NCBI GenBank assembly: GCA_036407095.1
Contig: DASWZV010000039.1
Span: 62,001 to 126,000 of the forward strand
DNA: 64,000 nucleotides
DNA from: Gp6-AA40 sp036407095
GTDB lineage: Bacteria; Acidobacteriota; Vicinamibacteria; Vicinamibacterales; UBA2999
Reading direction: 5' to 3'
The notes under the pieces are model-generated. The model did no database searches. It was given only the letters and a program-made list of their open reading frames with translations, and had not been told where the DNA came from. The stretch's first letter is position 1. Every line of letters begins with the position of its first letter. Positions 15,598 through 24,445 of this stretch are shown here, piece by piece. The position numbers and the translations under genes were made by a program.

Positions 15598-16761
15598 TCA
15601 CGCCTTTGCGTTCTCGAGAGACGACTGAATGTCCGCTGCGCTTGCGGCCGGCCAGGGTGCAAGCGTAGCGGCAAGCTGTGCGGCAAGGAGCCGCGTGATC
15701 GCCTGCGTCATTCCATCGTGTTCGCGACCAGGCGGGACTTCCACCGCAAGCACTCCAACACAGCGATCAGTGCCCAACATCGGCGCGACCAGCGCGCCGC
15801 GAGACGCCTCCGCACTGGGGACGATTTGCATGGCGCTGAGTCGCCAGGCTGCGGCGGTTGCGTTGAGCGACGCGCGCTGGATCGGTCCCAGGCGCGCCAA
15901 CGCCTTGGCGTCGTATCCATGCGCCGACGCCGCGATCAGTTCGTCGCCTGCAGCCATCCACACGACGATGCCGGGTGCCCCGAGCGCCGCAGACGCCAGG
16001 GTCAACAACTTCGGGAGATCGCGTGAATCGGTGAGTCGTCCGATGGCGGTGCAGACGTCCGCGACCCCGCCCAGATCCGTCGCTGCACTGAGCGCAGACG
16101 GGGATGGCTTCTGGGGTTCGCTCAGGGGAATCGCGGGAGCTTGCGATTCAGGCTGCGGCGCGGCCTCCTCACGAGGACGCCCGACGAGCGCGAACAGGCC
16201 CACGACCCAGAGAGTTGCGGCTCCTCCGATTGCGAGCCACGCCTGATTGAGCGTCGCGAGACGGTCGGATTCGATCGCAACACCCTCCCCCGACCGAAGG
16301 TCACGAAGCGCGGTGATCATCGAGCCTTGTGCGCGGCGCGCCTCGACGGAAATCACCTCGGATGCCATCAGGTCCCGCCCGTTGCGGATGTGCTCCTGCG
16401 CCCGCGATTCGAGTTGTGCGAGCGCACGTGCGCCTTCAACGAATCGCTCCAGCGTCTCGGCCGAGTGCGGCGCGCGTGCCTGCCGTGCGATCTCGCCGGC
16501 GTCATTGACGACCCGTTCTATCAAGGTCGGGACTTGCTCGAGTGTCTGTCTGTCGATCGCGCGCGGGACAACGTACGCCTGCTGTGCGTCGTTGATCTTC
16601 TGAACTGCTGCCAGCAGCGCATCAACTCGGGCAGCCATCGCCTGCTCAGCTCGGCCGAGATTTTCCACGCGGCGAGCCAGGTACGCCGTGAAGACTGCAG
16701 CGGCGGCACCGACGATGAAGAGGACTGCGAGGAGAAGGAATCGGTCAGTGCGCGAACGCAT
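15598..16761 (-). CDS. membrane-anchored GAF-domain protein
   Basis: The 387-residue protein has an N-terminal transmembrane helix (LLLAVLFIVGAAAAVFTAYL), a periplasmic helical region of about 150 residues resembling CHASE3-type four-helix sensors, and a second transmembrane helix (about 178-195, AWLAIGGAATLWVVGLFALV). A Pro/Ser linker leads to a C-terminal GAF-like domain (about 235-375). No kinase, cyclase or phosphatase domain follows, so any output must go through a partner. ATG 16761 has a TATCCT ten bases upstream. It converges on the PDZ gene. Confidence 0.78.
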   Translation of the reverse strand: MRSRTDRFLLLAVLFIVGAAAAVFTAYLARRVENLGRAEQAMAARVDALLAAVQKINDAQQAYVVPRAIDRQTLEQVPTLIERVVNDAGEIARQARAPHSAETLERFVEGARALAQLESRAQEHIRNGRDLMASEVISVEARRAQGSMITALRDLRSGEGVAIESDRLATLNQAWLAIGGAATLWVVGLFALVGRPREEAAPQPESQAPAIPLSEPQKPSPSALSAATDLGGVADVCTAIGRLTDSRDLPKLLTLASAALGAPGIVVWMAAGDELIAASAHGYDAKALARLGPIQRASLNATAAAWRLSAMQIVPSAEASRGALVAPMLGTDRCVGVLAVEVPPGREHDGMTQAITRLLAAQLAATLAPWPAASAADIQSSLENAKA

Positions 16762-16771
16762 ATCCGGTCAC

Positions 16772-16777
16772 AGGATA
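16772..16777 (-). promoter_or_regulatory. -10 element (TATCCT) for the membrane GAF gene
   Basis: TATCCT on the minus strand lies ten bases before the ATG at 16761; no Shine-Dalgarno is seen. It is the same hexamer as at acs (61760). Confidence 0.4.
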
Positions 16778-16857
16778 GCGCGAGTCGAGCACTCCCGGAG
16801 CCGATAGACGTAAGCAATCGGAATTCGACGGATTTGGCGGCAGCCGTCTCCAGCGGA

Positions 16858-18594
16858 TCACTGGCGGTCGGGCGACGTCGCCGTCGCCGAAGGCGGCCGG
16901 ATGATCGCATACGTCGGGAGGCCGACCCCCTTGAAACGATCCATCACCGCGCGAGCCGGGTCCTCATTGGGCTGCTCGGCCTGAAATTTGATTTTCACGT
17001 ACCCTTCGAGTGCCTTCTTCACAGCGGGATCGGCGAGCGTCGTTTCGTCCATCACGAGACAGTTCTTGCACCACGTGGCCCACATGTCGACGAGCACGGG
17101 TTTGTGTTCACGCTGCGCCGCGGCAAGGCCATCGGCGAGCGACGCATACCAGCCTGCTTTGAGCTGTTCATCGACACTCGATTGCACGTCGCGCGCGTCG
17201 ACCCAGCGATCGGCGAACAAACCGTAGGCAAGATAGCCGTAATACGCTGCGGTCGCGAGGATGATGACGCCAAATACTTGTTTGACGCGCACCATCCAGG
17301 CTCCGGGTTTTGGAAGCGCCGTGATGCCCGCTCCTGCCAGCGGCCATGGAATGGCCATACCGACACCAAGCAGAAACGGCAGACCCAAGGCGAGTACCGT
17401 CCCCTTCGAGTACAGGTCGCTCGAGAAAAGGACCACTTGAATGACGACCGGCGCGACACACGCGCCCGCCAGCAGCGCGGCGATTGCCCCCATCCCGAAC
17501 GCGAGGGCGACACTGCCGCGGCTGCCGCCGGCACCAGCCGAGCCCGCAAATTTCGAGAAATCGATCGTGATGACATCGAACATCGCGAGCGCGAGCAGCG
17601 CGAAGATGATCGCGATCGCCACGTTGAACCATGGCGACGCGTTGATCGTTCCGAACGTGCTCGCGGTCGTCACCACGATGACACCGAGGACGCCGTAGAC
17701 GAGCGCCATCGCGGCTCCATATACGCCGCCAAGCAGGAAGCCCCGCCCGCGCGAGCCTGCGTGCGCGCCGGCGCCGATGATTGCCAGGTTGATCGGGATC
17801 ATCGGCAGTACACAAGGCGTCAGATTGAGCGCGAGTCCTCCCAGAAATACCAGCAGGAGAATCGCGAACGGGCCTCGACCCTCGAACCACCCCTTTTCCG
17901 TGATGCCGTTTTCGGCGTTGCGGATGAACGTCAGGAAGTCATTGGTCGGTTGATAACCTGCACTCGTCGCAACAACCGTGAAGTCCTTCAACTGGGCGAT
18001 GCCGCCATCCGGACCGCCGGTGGAGGCGCGGGGAGCCTCGACAGGGGCGATCGGTTGACCACCGGTGCCAAACGCGATGCGATCGAAGATCTCGGCATGT
18101 TGTCTGGCTGCGCCGCCGCTCGACCCGACGACCAGCGACCAGCGAAAATCTGCCGTCGTCGGGGCGTAGCACAGCTTGTCGTCGCACGCCTGATAGCGGA
18201 TGTGCGCGGGTATCTCGATCGCGCCTGACCGGATCGCCGTCGCCAGATCGAATTGAACACCGATCGCAAATTCGTGTTCGAACACTGCCAGCGGTTGCGA
18301 CTGACCCGCCTGCTTGAGATCCGTCGCCGGAGGAAAGACGATCTCGTCGACCTTCACACCTGCAGGTGCGGTAATCGTCAGAACGGTGGGGATGAATGCC
18401 GGATCACGCGGGGCATTGGACTGCACGTGAAACCGCTCCGGGAGCGTGACCAGCAGAGCGGCGCGGGCCTTCGTGCCTGGCCGCCCTTCCGACTCGACGA
18501 GCGGGTTCAGCTCGGCGCGAATACCACGGAGCTGCGCCCCGGCGATCGACGGCGCGACGATCAGGAGAGCAATCGCCGCAGCCAGCGTGCGCAT
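16858..18594 (-). CDS. dsbD: thiol:disulfide interchange protein DsbD
   Basis: It carries electrons from cytoplasmic thioredoxin across the inner membrane to periplasmic disulfide reductases. The 578-residue protein has a signal peptide (residues 1-18) and a periplasmic N-terminal domain with its Cys pair in CDDKLCY. An eight-helix membrane domain follows with Cys in NLTPCVLPMIP and AGACVAPVV, and a C-terminal thioredoxin domain with WATWCKNC. A cis-Pro region (VGLPTY) is present. The much longer ORF upstream runs into nuoG and was rejected; ATG 18594 begins the signal peptide two bases after the nuoG stop. Coupling to nuoG suggests co-transcription. Confidence 0.95.
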   Translation of the reverse strand: MRTLAAAIALLIVAPSIAGAQLRGIRAELNPLVESEGRPGTKARAALLVTLPERFHVQSNAPRDPAFIPTVLTITAPAGVKVDEIVFPPATDLKQAGQSQPLAVFEHEFAIGVQFDLATAIRSGAIEIPAHIRYQACDDKLCYAPTTADFRWSLVVGSSGGAARQHAEIFDRIAFGTGGQPIAPVEAPRASTGGPDGGIAQLKDFTVVATSAGYQPTNDFLTFIRNAENGITEKGWFEGRGPFAILLLVFLGGLALNLTPCVLPMIPINLAIIGAGAHAGSRGRGFLLGGVYGAAMALVYGVLGVIVVTTASTFGTINASPWFNVAIAIIFALLALAMFDVITIDFSKFAGSAGAGGSRGSVALAFGMGAIAALLAGACVAPVVIQVVLFSSDLYSKGTVLALGLPFLLGVGMAIPWPLAGAGITALPKPGAWMVRVKQVFGVIILATAAYYGYLAYGLFADRWVDARDVQSSVDEQLKAGWYASLADGLAAAQREHKPVLVDMWATWCKNCLVMDETTLADPAVKKALEGYVKIKFQAEQPNEDPARAVMDRFKGVGLPTYAIIRPPSATATSPDRQ

Positions 18595-18596
18595 GA

Positions 18597-20399
18597 CTAG
18601 TCGATCGGTTTGAGCGGAATGAACGACGCGACGGTCTCGCGTTCCATCTGGACGTTGTGGCCCTTGACGGGCGGAAGGTCCTGAAACAGGAAATCCCACT
18701 TCCAACGCTCGGACGGGTTCGACGCCTGCAGCCAGTTGCTCGCTGGCACCGGCCGGGTGAAGGCCATCGTACTGGCGTCTTCGTAGGCCGTGCCGGGCAT
18801 CGACGCGGCAATCGCGCGGCGCACCTCGTCCGAGGTGCGATACGGCGCCGTCAATCCCAGCGATCGCGCGACGTTGACCAGGATTTGCCAATCTTCCAAA
18901 GCCTCGCCGGGAGGTGCGATGGCGCGTGACGCCGCCTGCACGTGTCCCTGATCGTTTGTGTAGATCGCGTCCTTCTCGCTCGAGGTAGCGCCGGGCAGCA
19001 CGATGTCGGCCGCTGTCGATACGATCGACGTCACAACGCCTTGCACGATCAGCAGTGGCAAGCGACCGCTCTGCCGCGCCGCGACGATCCACGACAGATC
19101 CCCAGCCGAACCCGAGGGTCCCGGATCGACTACATATAACGCTTTGACGCGTCCAGCCTCCACTGCGGTGCGAAGCGCCGAGAGGTCAGGCGTTCCCGCA
19201 TTGCCCTGACCCACGGAATAGCCCAGATCGCGGGCACCGTTCACATTCGGTGCGTCAGTGGCCGGAACCTTGAACTTCACGTCCGCGGGCTGAGGTTTGT
19301 CGCTCCGCCCCCATGTGACGCTGACTGATGCGAGCCCATCCGCTCCCAGCAGCCCTTCGGCGAGCCCCTTCAGCACGAAGAGATCCTCGGTGGATGCATG
19401 CGCGGATACGAGGAATCGGACCGACGAGGGATCGGAGGAGCATGCCGTCTGGATGCGTTCGCGCAGTCGTGGCTCTACGTCGTGCCACGCAGCAGGTTCG
19501 AGATCGGCCCCGTTTCGAATCATCGGACGACGCAGGCGCGCAACCCCTTCCACCCAGTGGTAGTCGAAGCGTCCGATGTCGCACATCCAGTAGCCGTTGA
19601 TCGCGGGGTTCAGCCGGGGTGTCATCCGAACCAACCGCGACCCGCGCGCCCATTCCGGCTTGGCTTTGAGCCACGCGCTGGTGTTGCATCCCTTCGAGCA
19701 GCGCGTGCAGATCGTGTCGACGACCCCCGGGTTGTCCCACGGACGGCTCTTGAAGCGATACTCCTTCGTCGTAATCGCTCCCACGGGGCACACGTCCATC
19801 AAGTTGCCTGACAGCAGCGAGTGCACGCCCTCCTCTCGGAACGTGGCGATCTCACTGCCGTTACCCCGATCGACGATGCCGATCTGCGCATCGCCGTCGA
19901 TCTCGCGCATGAAGCGGACGCACCGCGTGCACAGGATGCAGCGGTTGCGATTCAACATCAGCGTCGGCCCGAAGTCGACGTCGGCCTTGACCCCTTCGCC
20001 ATCGAACACGCGTCGCGGAAAATCCATCCGGCTCGAGGCGGGTCCGAACGAGTACGAGAAGTCCTGAAGCGGACACTCACCACCCTTGTCGCAGACCGGG
20101 CAGTCGAGCGGGTGATTGACGAGGAGGAACTCCAGCACGCCCGCGCGCGCCTGCGTTGTCTCGGGGTCCCGGGTCGACACGATCATGCCGTCGGTGCAGA
20201 GCGTCGAGCACGATGTCTGCAGCTTGGGCATCTTCTCGATCTTGACGATGCAGACCCGACACGATCCGTCAACCGTGAGACCGGGGTGATAGCAGTAGTA
20301 GGGGACGGAGATGCCGGATTCGATGGCGGCCTGAAGGACGGTCTTGCCCTTGGCGACCGTCACCTGTTTGCCATCGATCGTCAGGGTGACCGTGTCCAT
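18597..20399 (-). CDS. nuoG: NuoG-like iron-sulfur/molybdopterin-type subunit (NADH-quinone oxidoreductase G)
   Basis: The 600-residue protein resembles the Fe-S cluster subunit of respiratory complex I. The N-terminal [2Fe-2S] ferredoxin has C36, C47, C50 and C64. HPLDCPVCDKGGECPLQD is the His/Cys cluster segment. CILCTRC with CPVGA, and CTRCSKGC, supply further Fe-S ligands. A molybdopterin-oxidoreductase-like domain fills the rest (about 270-600) and lacks obvious cofactor motifs, as in other NuoG proteins. No other nuo gene is in the window, so it is an isolated copy, followed by dsbD. It could serve complex I from a distance or act with another NAD(P)H or formate dehydrogenase. Confidence 0.9.
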   Translation of the reverse strand: MDTVTLTIDGKQVTVAKGKTVLQAAIESGISVPYYCYHPGLTVDGSCRVCIVKIEKMPKLQTSCSTLCTDGMIVSTRDPETTQARAGVLEFLLVNHPLDCPVCDKGGECPLQDFSYSFGPASSRMDFPRRVFDGEGVKADVDFGPTLMLNRNRCILCTRCVRFMREIDGDAQIGIVDRGNGSEIATFREEGVHSLLSGNLMDVCPVGAITTKEYRFKSRPWDNPGVVDTICTRCSKGCNTSAWLKAKPEWARGSRLVRMTPRLNPAINGYWMCDIGRFDYHWVEGVARLRRPMIRNGADLEPAAWHDVEPRLRERIQTACSSDPSSVRFLVSAHASTEDLFVLKGLAEGLLGADGLASVSVTWGRSDKPQPADVKFKVPATDAPNVNGARDLGYSVGQGNAGTPDLSALRTAVEAGRVKALYVVDPGPSGSAGDLSWIVAARQSGRLPLLIVQGVVTSIVSTAADIVLPGATSSEKDAIYTNDQGHVQAASRAIAPPGEALEDWQILVNVARSLGLTAPYRTSDEVRRAIAASMPGTAYEDASTMAFTRPVPASNWLQASNPSERWKWDFLFQDLPPVKGHNVQMERETVASFIPLKPID

Positions 20400-20408
20400 A
20401 TCCTGACG

Positions 20409-20414
20409 ATCGTA
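20409..20414 (-). promoter_or_regulatory. -10 element (TACGAT) upstream of nuoG
   Basis: TACGAT on the minus strand lies nine bases before the nuoG ATG. A weak AGGA also sits close to the start, so a leaderless or a very short leader is possible. Confidence 0.4.
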
Positions 20415-20458
20415 TAACTCAGAAATCGAAAACTCAAAACTCTGACGGAAACGGGCCG

Positions 20459-23179
20459 CTATCGCTCTTCGAACTCCGCGACTGCCGCCGAATCCCGGTT
20501 GACCTGTACCTGCCGAACGGCTTCTGTGGTGGGGATGGCTTTCTCGACAACAGCCTCGGTGAGCGGAACCATGACGTCCATGGTGCGCCCACTCGCGTAG
20601 GTCACGGTCACAGTGACCGGCAGGTCGAACACCAGATCGCCGAGCTGCTCGAACTTCATCTTGACGCTACCTGGAGCGATGGTGGAGCTGTAACGGATGC
20701 GGGGGATCTGAGTGCCGTAGATCCAGCGCTCGAAGAAGCGATCGAGGACTCGGCCCGATTCGCTTTCGAACGCGCGCTCGAGATCCTCGGTGCCGGCTTT
20801 CTGATAGCGGCGATCGGTGTAGAAGCGCTTCAGGCCGTTGAAGAAGACGGGATCTCCAAGCAGCCGGCGGAGCATGTGCAGCACCGCCGCGCCCTTGTTG
20901 TAGACGACGGCGCGGAAGACGCGAGCGTCGCTCTTCACGACGCCGAGCCGGTAGCCCAGGCTGACGGGACCCTGGTCCGACTCCGAGATCGCCCAGCGCC
21001 GAAATTGACGAAGCATGTCGACAAACGTCCGCTCGCCGCGGGCCTTTTGCGCGTAGAGCGCGGCGAAGTACTGCGCGAACCCTTCACTGAGCCACTGTTC
21101 GTGGTAGTTCTTCCACCCGACTGCCTGGCCCCACCACTGGTGAGCCATTTCGTGAGCGATGAAGAACTCCGGAAACGTATCGAACGATGCCGGGTCGCCG
21201 CGATACGACTGCGGGGTCATCAGGGCAGGATTCCGAATGACAGCGAAGTAGCCGGGACTATGGCCGCCGGGAAGATCGCTCTCGACGAGCGCGAGCGTCA
21301 TCGATGGATATGGCGCATCGCCGACGAGCGAGGTGTAGAACTTGAGAATGTCCTCGGCCTGCTGCGCCGACGGGCGCGCCCGCTGCCGCACGCTCGGCTG
21401 CGCTTCCACCGCGAGGGCGATGTGATCGATGGCGGCGCCCGGGGCTACGGCCTTGGAGACATCGATCTGGCTTTCGACCACGCGACTGAATCGGCTGACG
21501 ACGATGGCCAGATAACGGAGCGGCTGGTTGGCGCGGAACTCGAAGGTCTTTCCACTGCGTGCGGCGACGATGTCTCGCAGGGACACGGGTCCGTTGCCGG
21601 ACGGTGTCGTCAGCAGCCCGCTCGCCACGCAGCCATATCCCTCGGGCACGTTGATGCGAAGCGTCCCGGTCGCATAGTCGGGCACCGGATTCTGCGGATA
21701 CCAGAACGCGCGGTTGCTGAGCAGAAACGCGGGTTCGTACGACGCAGACAGCGTGCTCGTCTCCTGGTTGTCGGACCGCGTCTGCACCGCTTCGAGGTCG
21801 AGATCCTCTGACGGTATTCTCCCCTGGTAGTTGATGACGAGCGTGATGTCGGAATCCTGCTGGAGCAGGCGCGGCAGGTTCACCAGCACGGTGTTCTGAC
21901 TCCGCATCCGCAGAAAGAGCAGACGTCCGTACTCGATGCTGGTGATGCCGGTGACGGTCAATCCCTCGTTGAGGCGCAGCAGCACGGTCGAGAGCGTGGT
22001 CGCCCGCACGCGAATCGCAAGTCGTGCGCGTCCCTCGATCGTCTGCCTGACCGGATCAATCGAGGCGTCGATGTTGTAGTCGAGTACGTCGTAGTCGCGA
22101 AGGGCGTCGTCGCTGTAAAAGCGGCCGCGCGCGGCGAGCTTGGCGACCGACGGGTAGAGCGCGATCGTGCGGCGGTCTTTGCGGCGGAACAGACTGACGT
22201 CCTCGGCCTGCACGGACGATCGCGAGAAGGTCAGCGTGTCGAATCGGCGTGTGTCGACTTCGGCGAGAAAATCCTGCGGCGGTGGCAGCAGATGCCAGGT
22301 GTCCTTCGACAAGTCCTGCAGATCGACGTTGAAGGACTTGGGTGACTCGCGGCTGAACACGTCCTGCGCGCGCCGAGCGATGCGCTCCTGCGGCGGTGTC
22401 GGTGTGAGGCTCGACGTCGACACCCGGCTGGAATAATCCGTCGGACTGAAGCGCACGAACGCCTCTTCGAATGGCGCGGTCAGCACGTCTTCGCCGGAGA
22501 ACAGGTGCAGCTGCCCTCGCTCCGCAGCAATCGACGGACTGAAGCGCATCTCCCCGCGGCCGACCAGGACAAGACCCGTGATGCCGTCGTCGGAGTCCAC
22601 CTGGAAGACGGTGCCCTCGCGGAGGGTCAGCACGAAATCCTCGGAGCTGACTTCGAGGTTTTTTGCGGCGAGCGGGCGCGCCGTGTTCAAGCGCAGCTTA
22701 TACAGGCCCTCGACCGAAGTGAGGCTTTCGGTGCCTACGAAACGCCACGAGTCCGTGACACCGCCAGGCGGACGCCTCACGTCCATCCCGGTCGTGAGAA
22801 TGCGAGCCTTTCCAGCGGTCTCGACGAAGAATTCGACGATCAGGCTGTACCCGTCCCCCGGCGGTGCGCCCTCGAGCGGCGCCTTATCGCGCAGTCGAAC
22901 CGTGATGTGCACCGCATTCGGGACGAGCAGATCGTGCTCGAGCTGCTGAATCTGAAAGGGGGTGATGGCGGGACCGAAGAGGCTTTCGAGTGCGGGCCGA
23001 TCCGCCGCGTTCAACGCGCGGTCGAACTTCCGCACGAGGAGATCGACTGGATCAGCCTCCTGCGCGCGCAGTGGTACCGCACACAGCAGGGTGCACGTGA
23101 GAGCGAGCAGGGCTCTAGCCACGAGTAGCGTAGTAGTAGCCGGCCGTGGACCGGTCGGAGTAATTAGACGCCAATTCAC
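20459..23179 (-). CDS. exported M1-family zinc metallopeptidase with an atypical exopeptidase motif
   Basis: The 906-residue protein has a signal peptide ending near LRAQEADP and a long N-terminal region (about 30-370) without recognisable motifs. An M1 peptidase region follows (about 380-800). The zinc site is intact: H676, E677 and H680 of HEMAH and E699 of WLSEGF. The position of the GAMEN exopeptidase motif reads LPGGHSPGYF and lacks its glutamate, so classical N-terminal recognition may be lost. It starts at GTG 23179; another GTG lies 57 bases inside. It may act on peptides outside the cytoplasmic membrane. Confidence 0.9.
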   Translation of the reverse strand: MNWRLITPTGPRPATTTLLVARALLALTCTLLCAVPLRAQEADPVDLLVRKFDRALNAADRPALESLFGPAITPFQIQQLEHDLLVPNAVHITVRLRDKAPLEGAPPGDGYSLIVEFFVETAGKARILTTGMDVRRPPGGVTDSWRFVGTESLTSVEGLYKLRLNTARPLAAKNLEVSSEDFVLTLREGTVFQVDSDDGITGLVLVGRGEMRFSPSIAAERGQLHLFSGEDVLTAPFEEAFVRFSPTDYSSRVSTSSLTPTPPQERIARRAQDVFSRESPKSFNVDLQDLSKDTWHLLPPPQDFLAEVDTRRFDTLTFSRSSVQAEDVSLFRRKDRRTIALYPSVAKLAARGRFYSDDALRDYDVLDYNIDASIDPVRQTIEGRARLAIRVRATTLSTVLLRLNEGLTVTGITSIEYGRLLFLRMRSQNTVLVNLPRLLQQDSDITLVINYQGRIPSEDLDLEAVQTRSDNQETSTLSASYEPAFLLSNRAFWYPQNPVPDYATGTLRINVPEGYGCVASGLLTTPSGNGPVSLRDIVAARSGKTFEFRANQPLRYLAIVVSRFSRVVESQIDVSKAVAPGAAIDHIALAVEAQPSVRQRARPSAQQAEDILKFYTSLVGDAPYPSMTLALVESDLPGGHSPGYFAVIRNPALMTPQSYRGDPASFDTFPEFFIAHEMAHQWWGQAVGWKNYHEQWLSEGFAQYFAALYAQKARGERTFVDMLRQFRRWAISESDQGPVSLGYRLGVVKSDARVFRAVVYNKGAAVLHMLRRLLGDPVFFNGLKRFYTDRRYQKAGTEDLERAFESESGRVLDRFFERWIYGTQIPRIRYSSTIAPGSVKMKFEQLGDLVFDLPVTVTVTYASGRTMDVMVPLTEAVVEKAIPTTEAVRQVQVNRDSAAVAEFEER

Positions 23180-23233
23180 GTCCGGCGAACAGATGGCCGT
23201 GGACGACGTGTGACGAACCGTCGAGGGGCCGGG

Positions 23234-24388
23234 TCAGCTCGACGGAAGCGGGGGGAGCCGACGCGCCACGAGGACGGTGAGGTCATCCAACAGCTTGCGA
23301 TCCTGCCGATGGGCGTCCACGGCTGCGAAGGTCGCCCATCCCAATTCCTTGGCCGAGGCCCAGTCGGAGCCGTCGGCGACGTACTGCACGCCGGCCTCGT
23401 CGAATGGCTGCTCGAGGGGGTCTTCTGCTTCGGTGATCCCGTCGCTGTACATCACGAGCACGTCGCCTGGATCGAGATCGACGCGGCCGGCTGTGTACGA
23501 CGCGTTCTCGAACATGCCCAACGCCATCCCTCCGGCCCGGAGACGCTCGTACGTCCCGCTCCTGCGGCGCAGCAGCGGCGGATTCTGTCCCGCATTGACG
23601 TACGTGAGCGTGCCGTTGGCGGGGTCGAGCTCCGCCAGAAACAGCGTAACGAATCGCGAACGCGGCGCATGTTTGACGATCTGGATGTTGAGCCGGGCGG
23701 CGAGCTCGGCGCCTTGAAGTCCCTCGTCCACGAGCGTGCGCAGCATCGCGAGCAGGAGCGCCATGAGGAGGGCGGCGGGACTTCCCTTGCCGGCGACGTC
23801 GCCAAGCGCGAGCAGCACGTGCCCGTTTGGCAGCGGCAGGATGTCGTAGAAGTCTCCGCCCACTGTGTTCGCGGGCCGGGTCATGCCGAATGCTTCGATG
23901 CCGGGCGCGCGGAATTCAGCCCGCGGCAGCATCGCCTGCTGAATCTCGCGTGCGATCTCGAGATCGTTCTTGAGGGACAGGCGATCAGCGACCTCGAGCA
24001 GCATCAGAAGATTCACGAGCAGGAATCCGCTCAGCAGCCAGACCGTTCCTGGTGCAAACGTCGGGTGTGGAACGAGGAACAGGTGCACTTCCCGAAACAA
24101 TTCCACGAGCCCGATGAGACACGCAATCAACGAGCTGCCGTACAACACCCGGCGCGCCGGAGTCAGCTTCAGCGTGAAGGCGAGGAACAGCAGGCGGGCC
24201 TGGCCGAGGATGCGCCAATGCCACGGCTGATCCTTCAGCTCGCCGAAGTCGATGTTCCGCGAGAAGAAGCGATACGCCTCCGGTGCATCGCGGGTGAACA
24301 GCCGCTCGAGATCCGCGGTCGTCAGTCCCCGTGTGTAGACCTCGAAAAAGCGACCACCGGTCGGGCGGGGAAGCGGGGGGACGTTCAT
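23234..24388 (-). CDS. membrane-anchored RsbU-type PP2C phosphatase
   Basis: The 384-residue protein has an N-terminal region of about 75 residues and two or three transmembrane helices (about 80-150; VLYGSSLIACLIGLVEL, TVWLLSGFLLVNLLMLL). A PPM/SpoIIE phosphatase domain follows (about 155-375). Metal-binding motifs are NTVGGDFYD, LALGDVAGKGSPAALLMA, VMYSDGITEAED and LLDDLTVLV. It probably dephosphorylates an anti-anti-sigma (STAS) partner, none of which is seen here. It follows the Kbl-type gene by 57 bases, and that gap contains a sigma-54-like promoter. Confidence 0.92.
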   Translation of the reverse strand: MNVPPLPRPTGGRFFEVYTRGLTTADLERLFTRDAPEAYRFFSRNIDFGELKDQPWHWRILGQARLLFLAFTLKLTPARRVLYGSSLIACLIGLVELFREVHLFLVPHPTFAPGTVWLLSGFLLVNLLMLLEVADRLSLKNDLEIAREIQQAMLPRAEFRAPGIEAFGMTRPANTVGGDFYDILPLPNGHVLLALGDVAGKGSPAALLMALLLAMLRTLVDEGLQGAELAARLNIQIVKHAPRSRFVTLFLAELDPANGTLTYVNAGQNPPLLRRRSGTYERLRAGGMALGMFENASYTAGRVDLDPGDVLVMYSDGITEAEDPLEQPFDEAGVQYVADGSDWASAKELGWATFAAVDAHRQDRKLLDDLTVLVARRLPPLPSS

Positions 24389-24427
24389 CGCTGATCAGGA
24401 TTATTGATCCCAGAATGACGTTCCGAC

Positions 24428-24443
24428 AGCAAACTTGGTTCCG
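24428..24443 (-). promoter_or_regulatory. candidate sigma-54 promoter of the RsbU-type phosphatase
   Basis: CGGAAC-CAAGT-TTGCT on the minus strand has the invariant GG (24442-24441) and GC (24430-24429) ten bases apart, and 8 of 10 consensus positions plus the favoured T after TTGC. It lies wholly within the 57-base gap, giving a leader of about 30 bases. Confidence 0.45.
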
Positions 24444-24445
24444 GG

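Noticed and set aside
16141..18228. 695-codon plus-strand frame
   Set aside because: It is antisense to the membrane GAF gene and dsbD, both of which have clear domains; its composition is a shadow of those genes.
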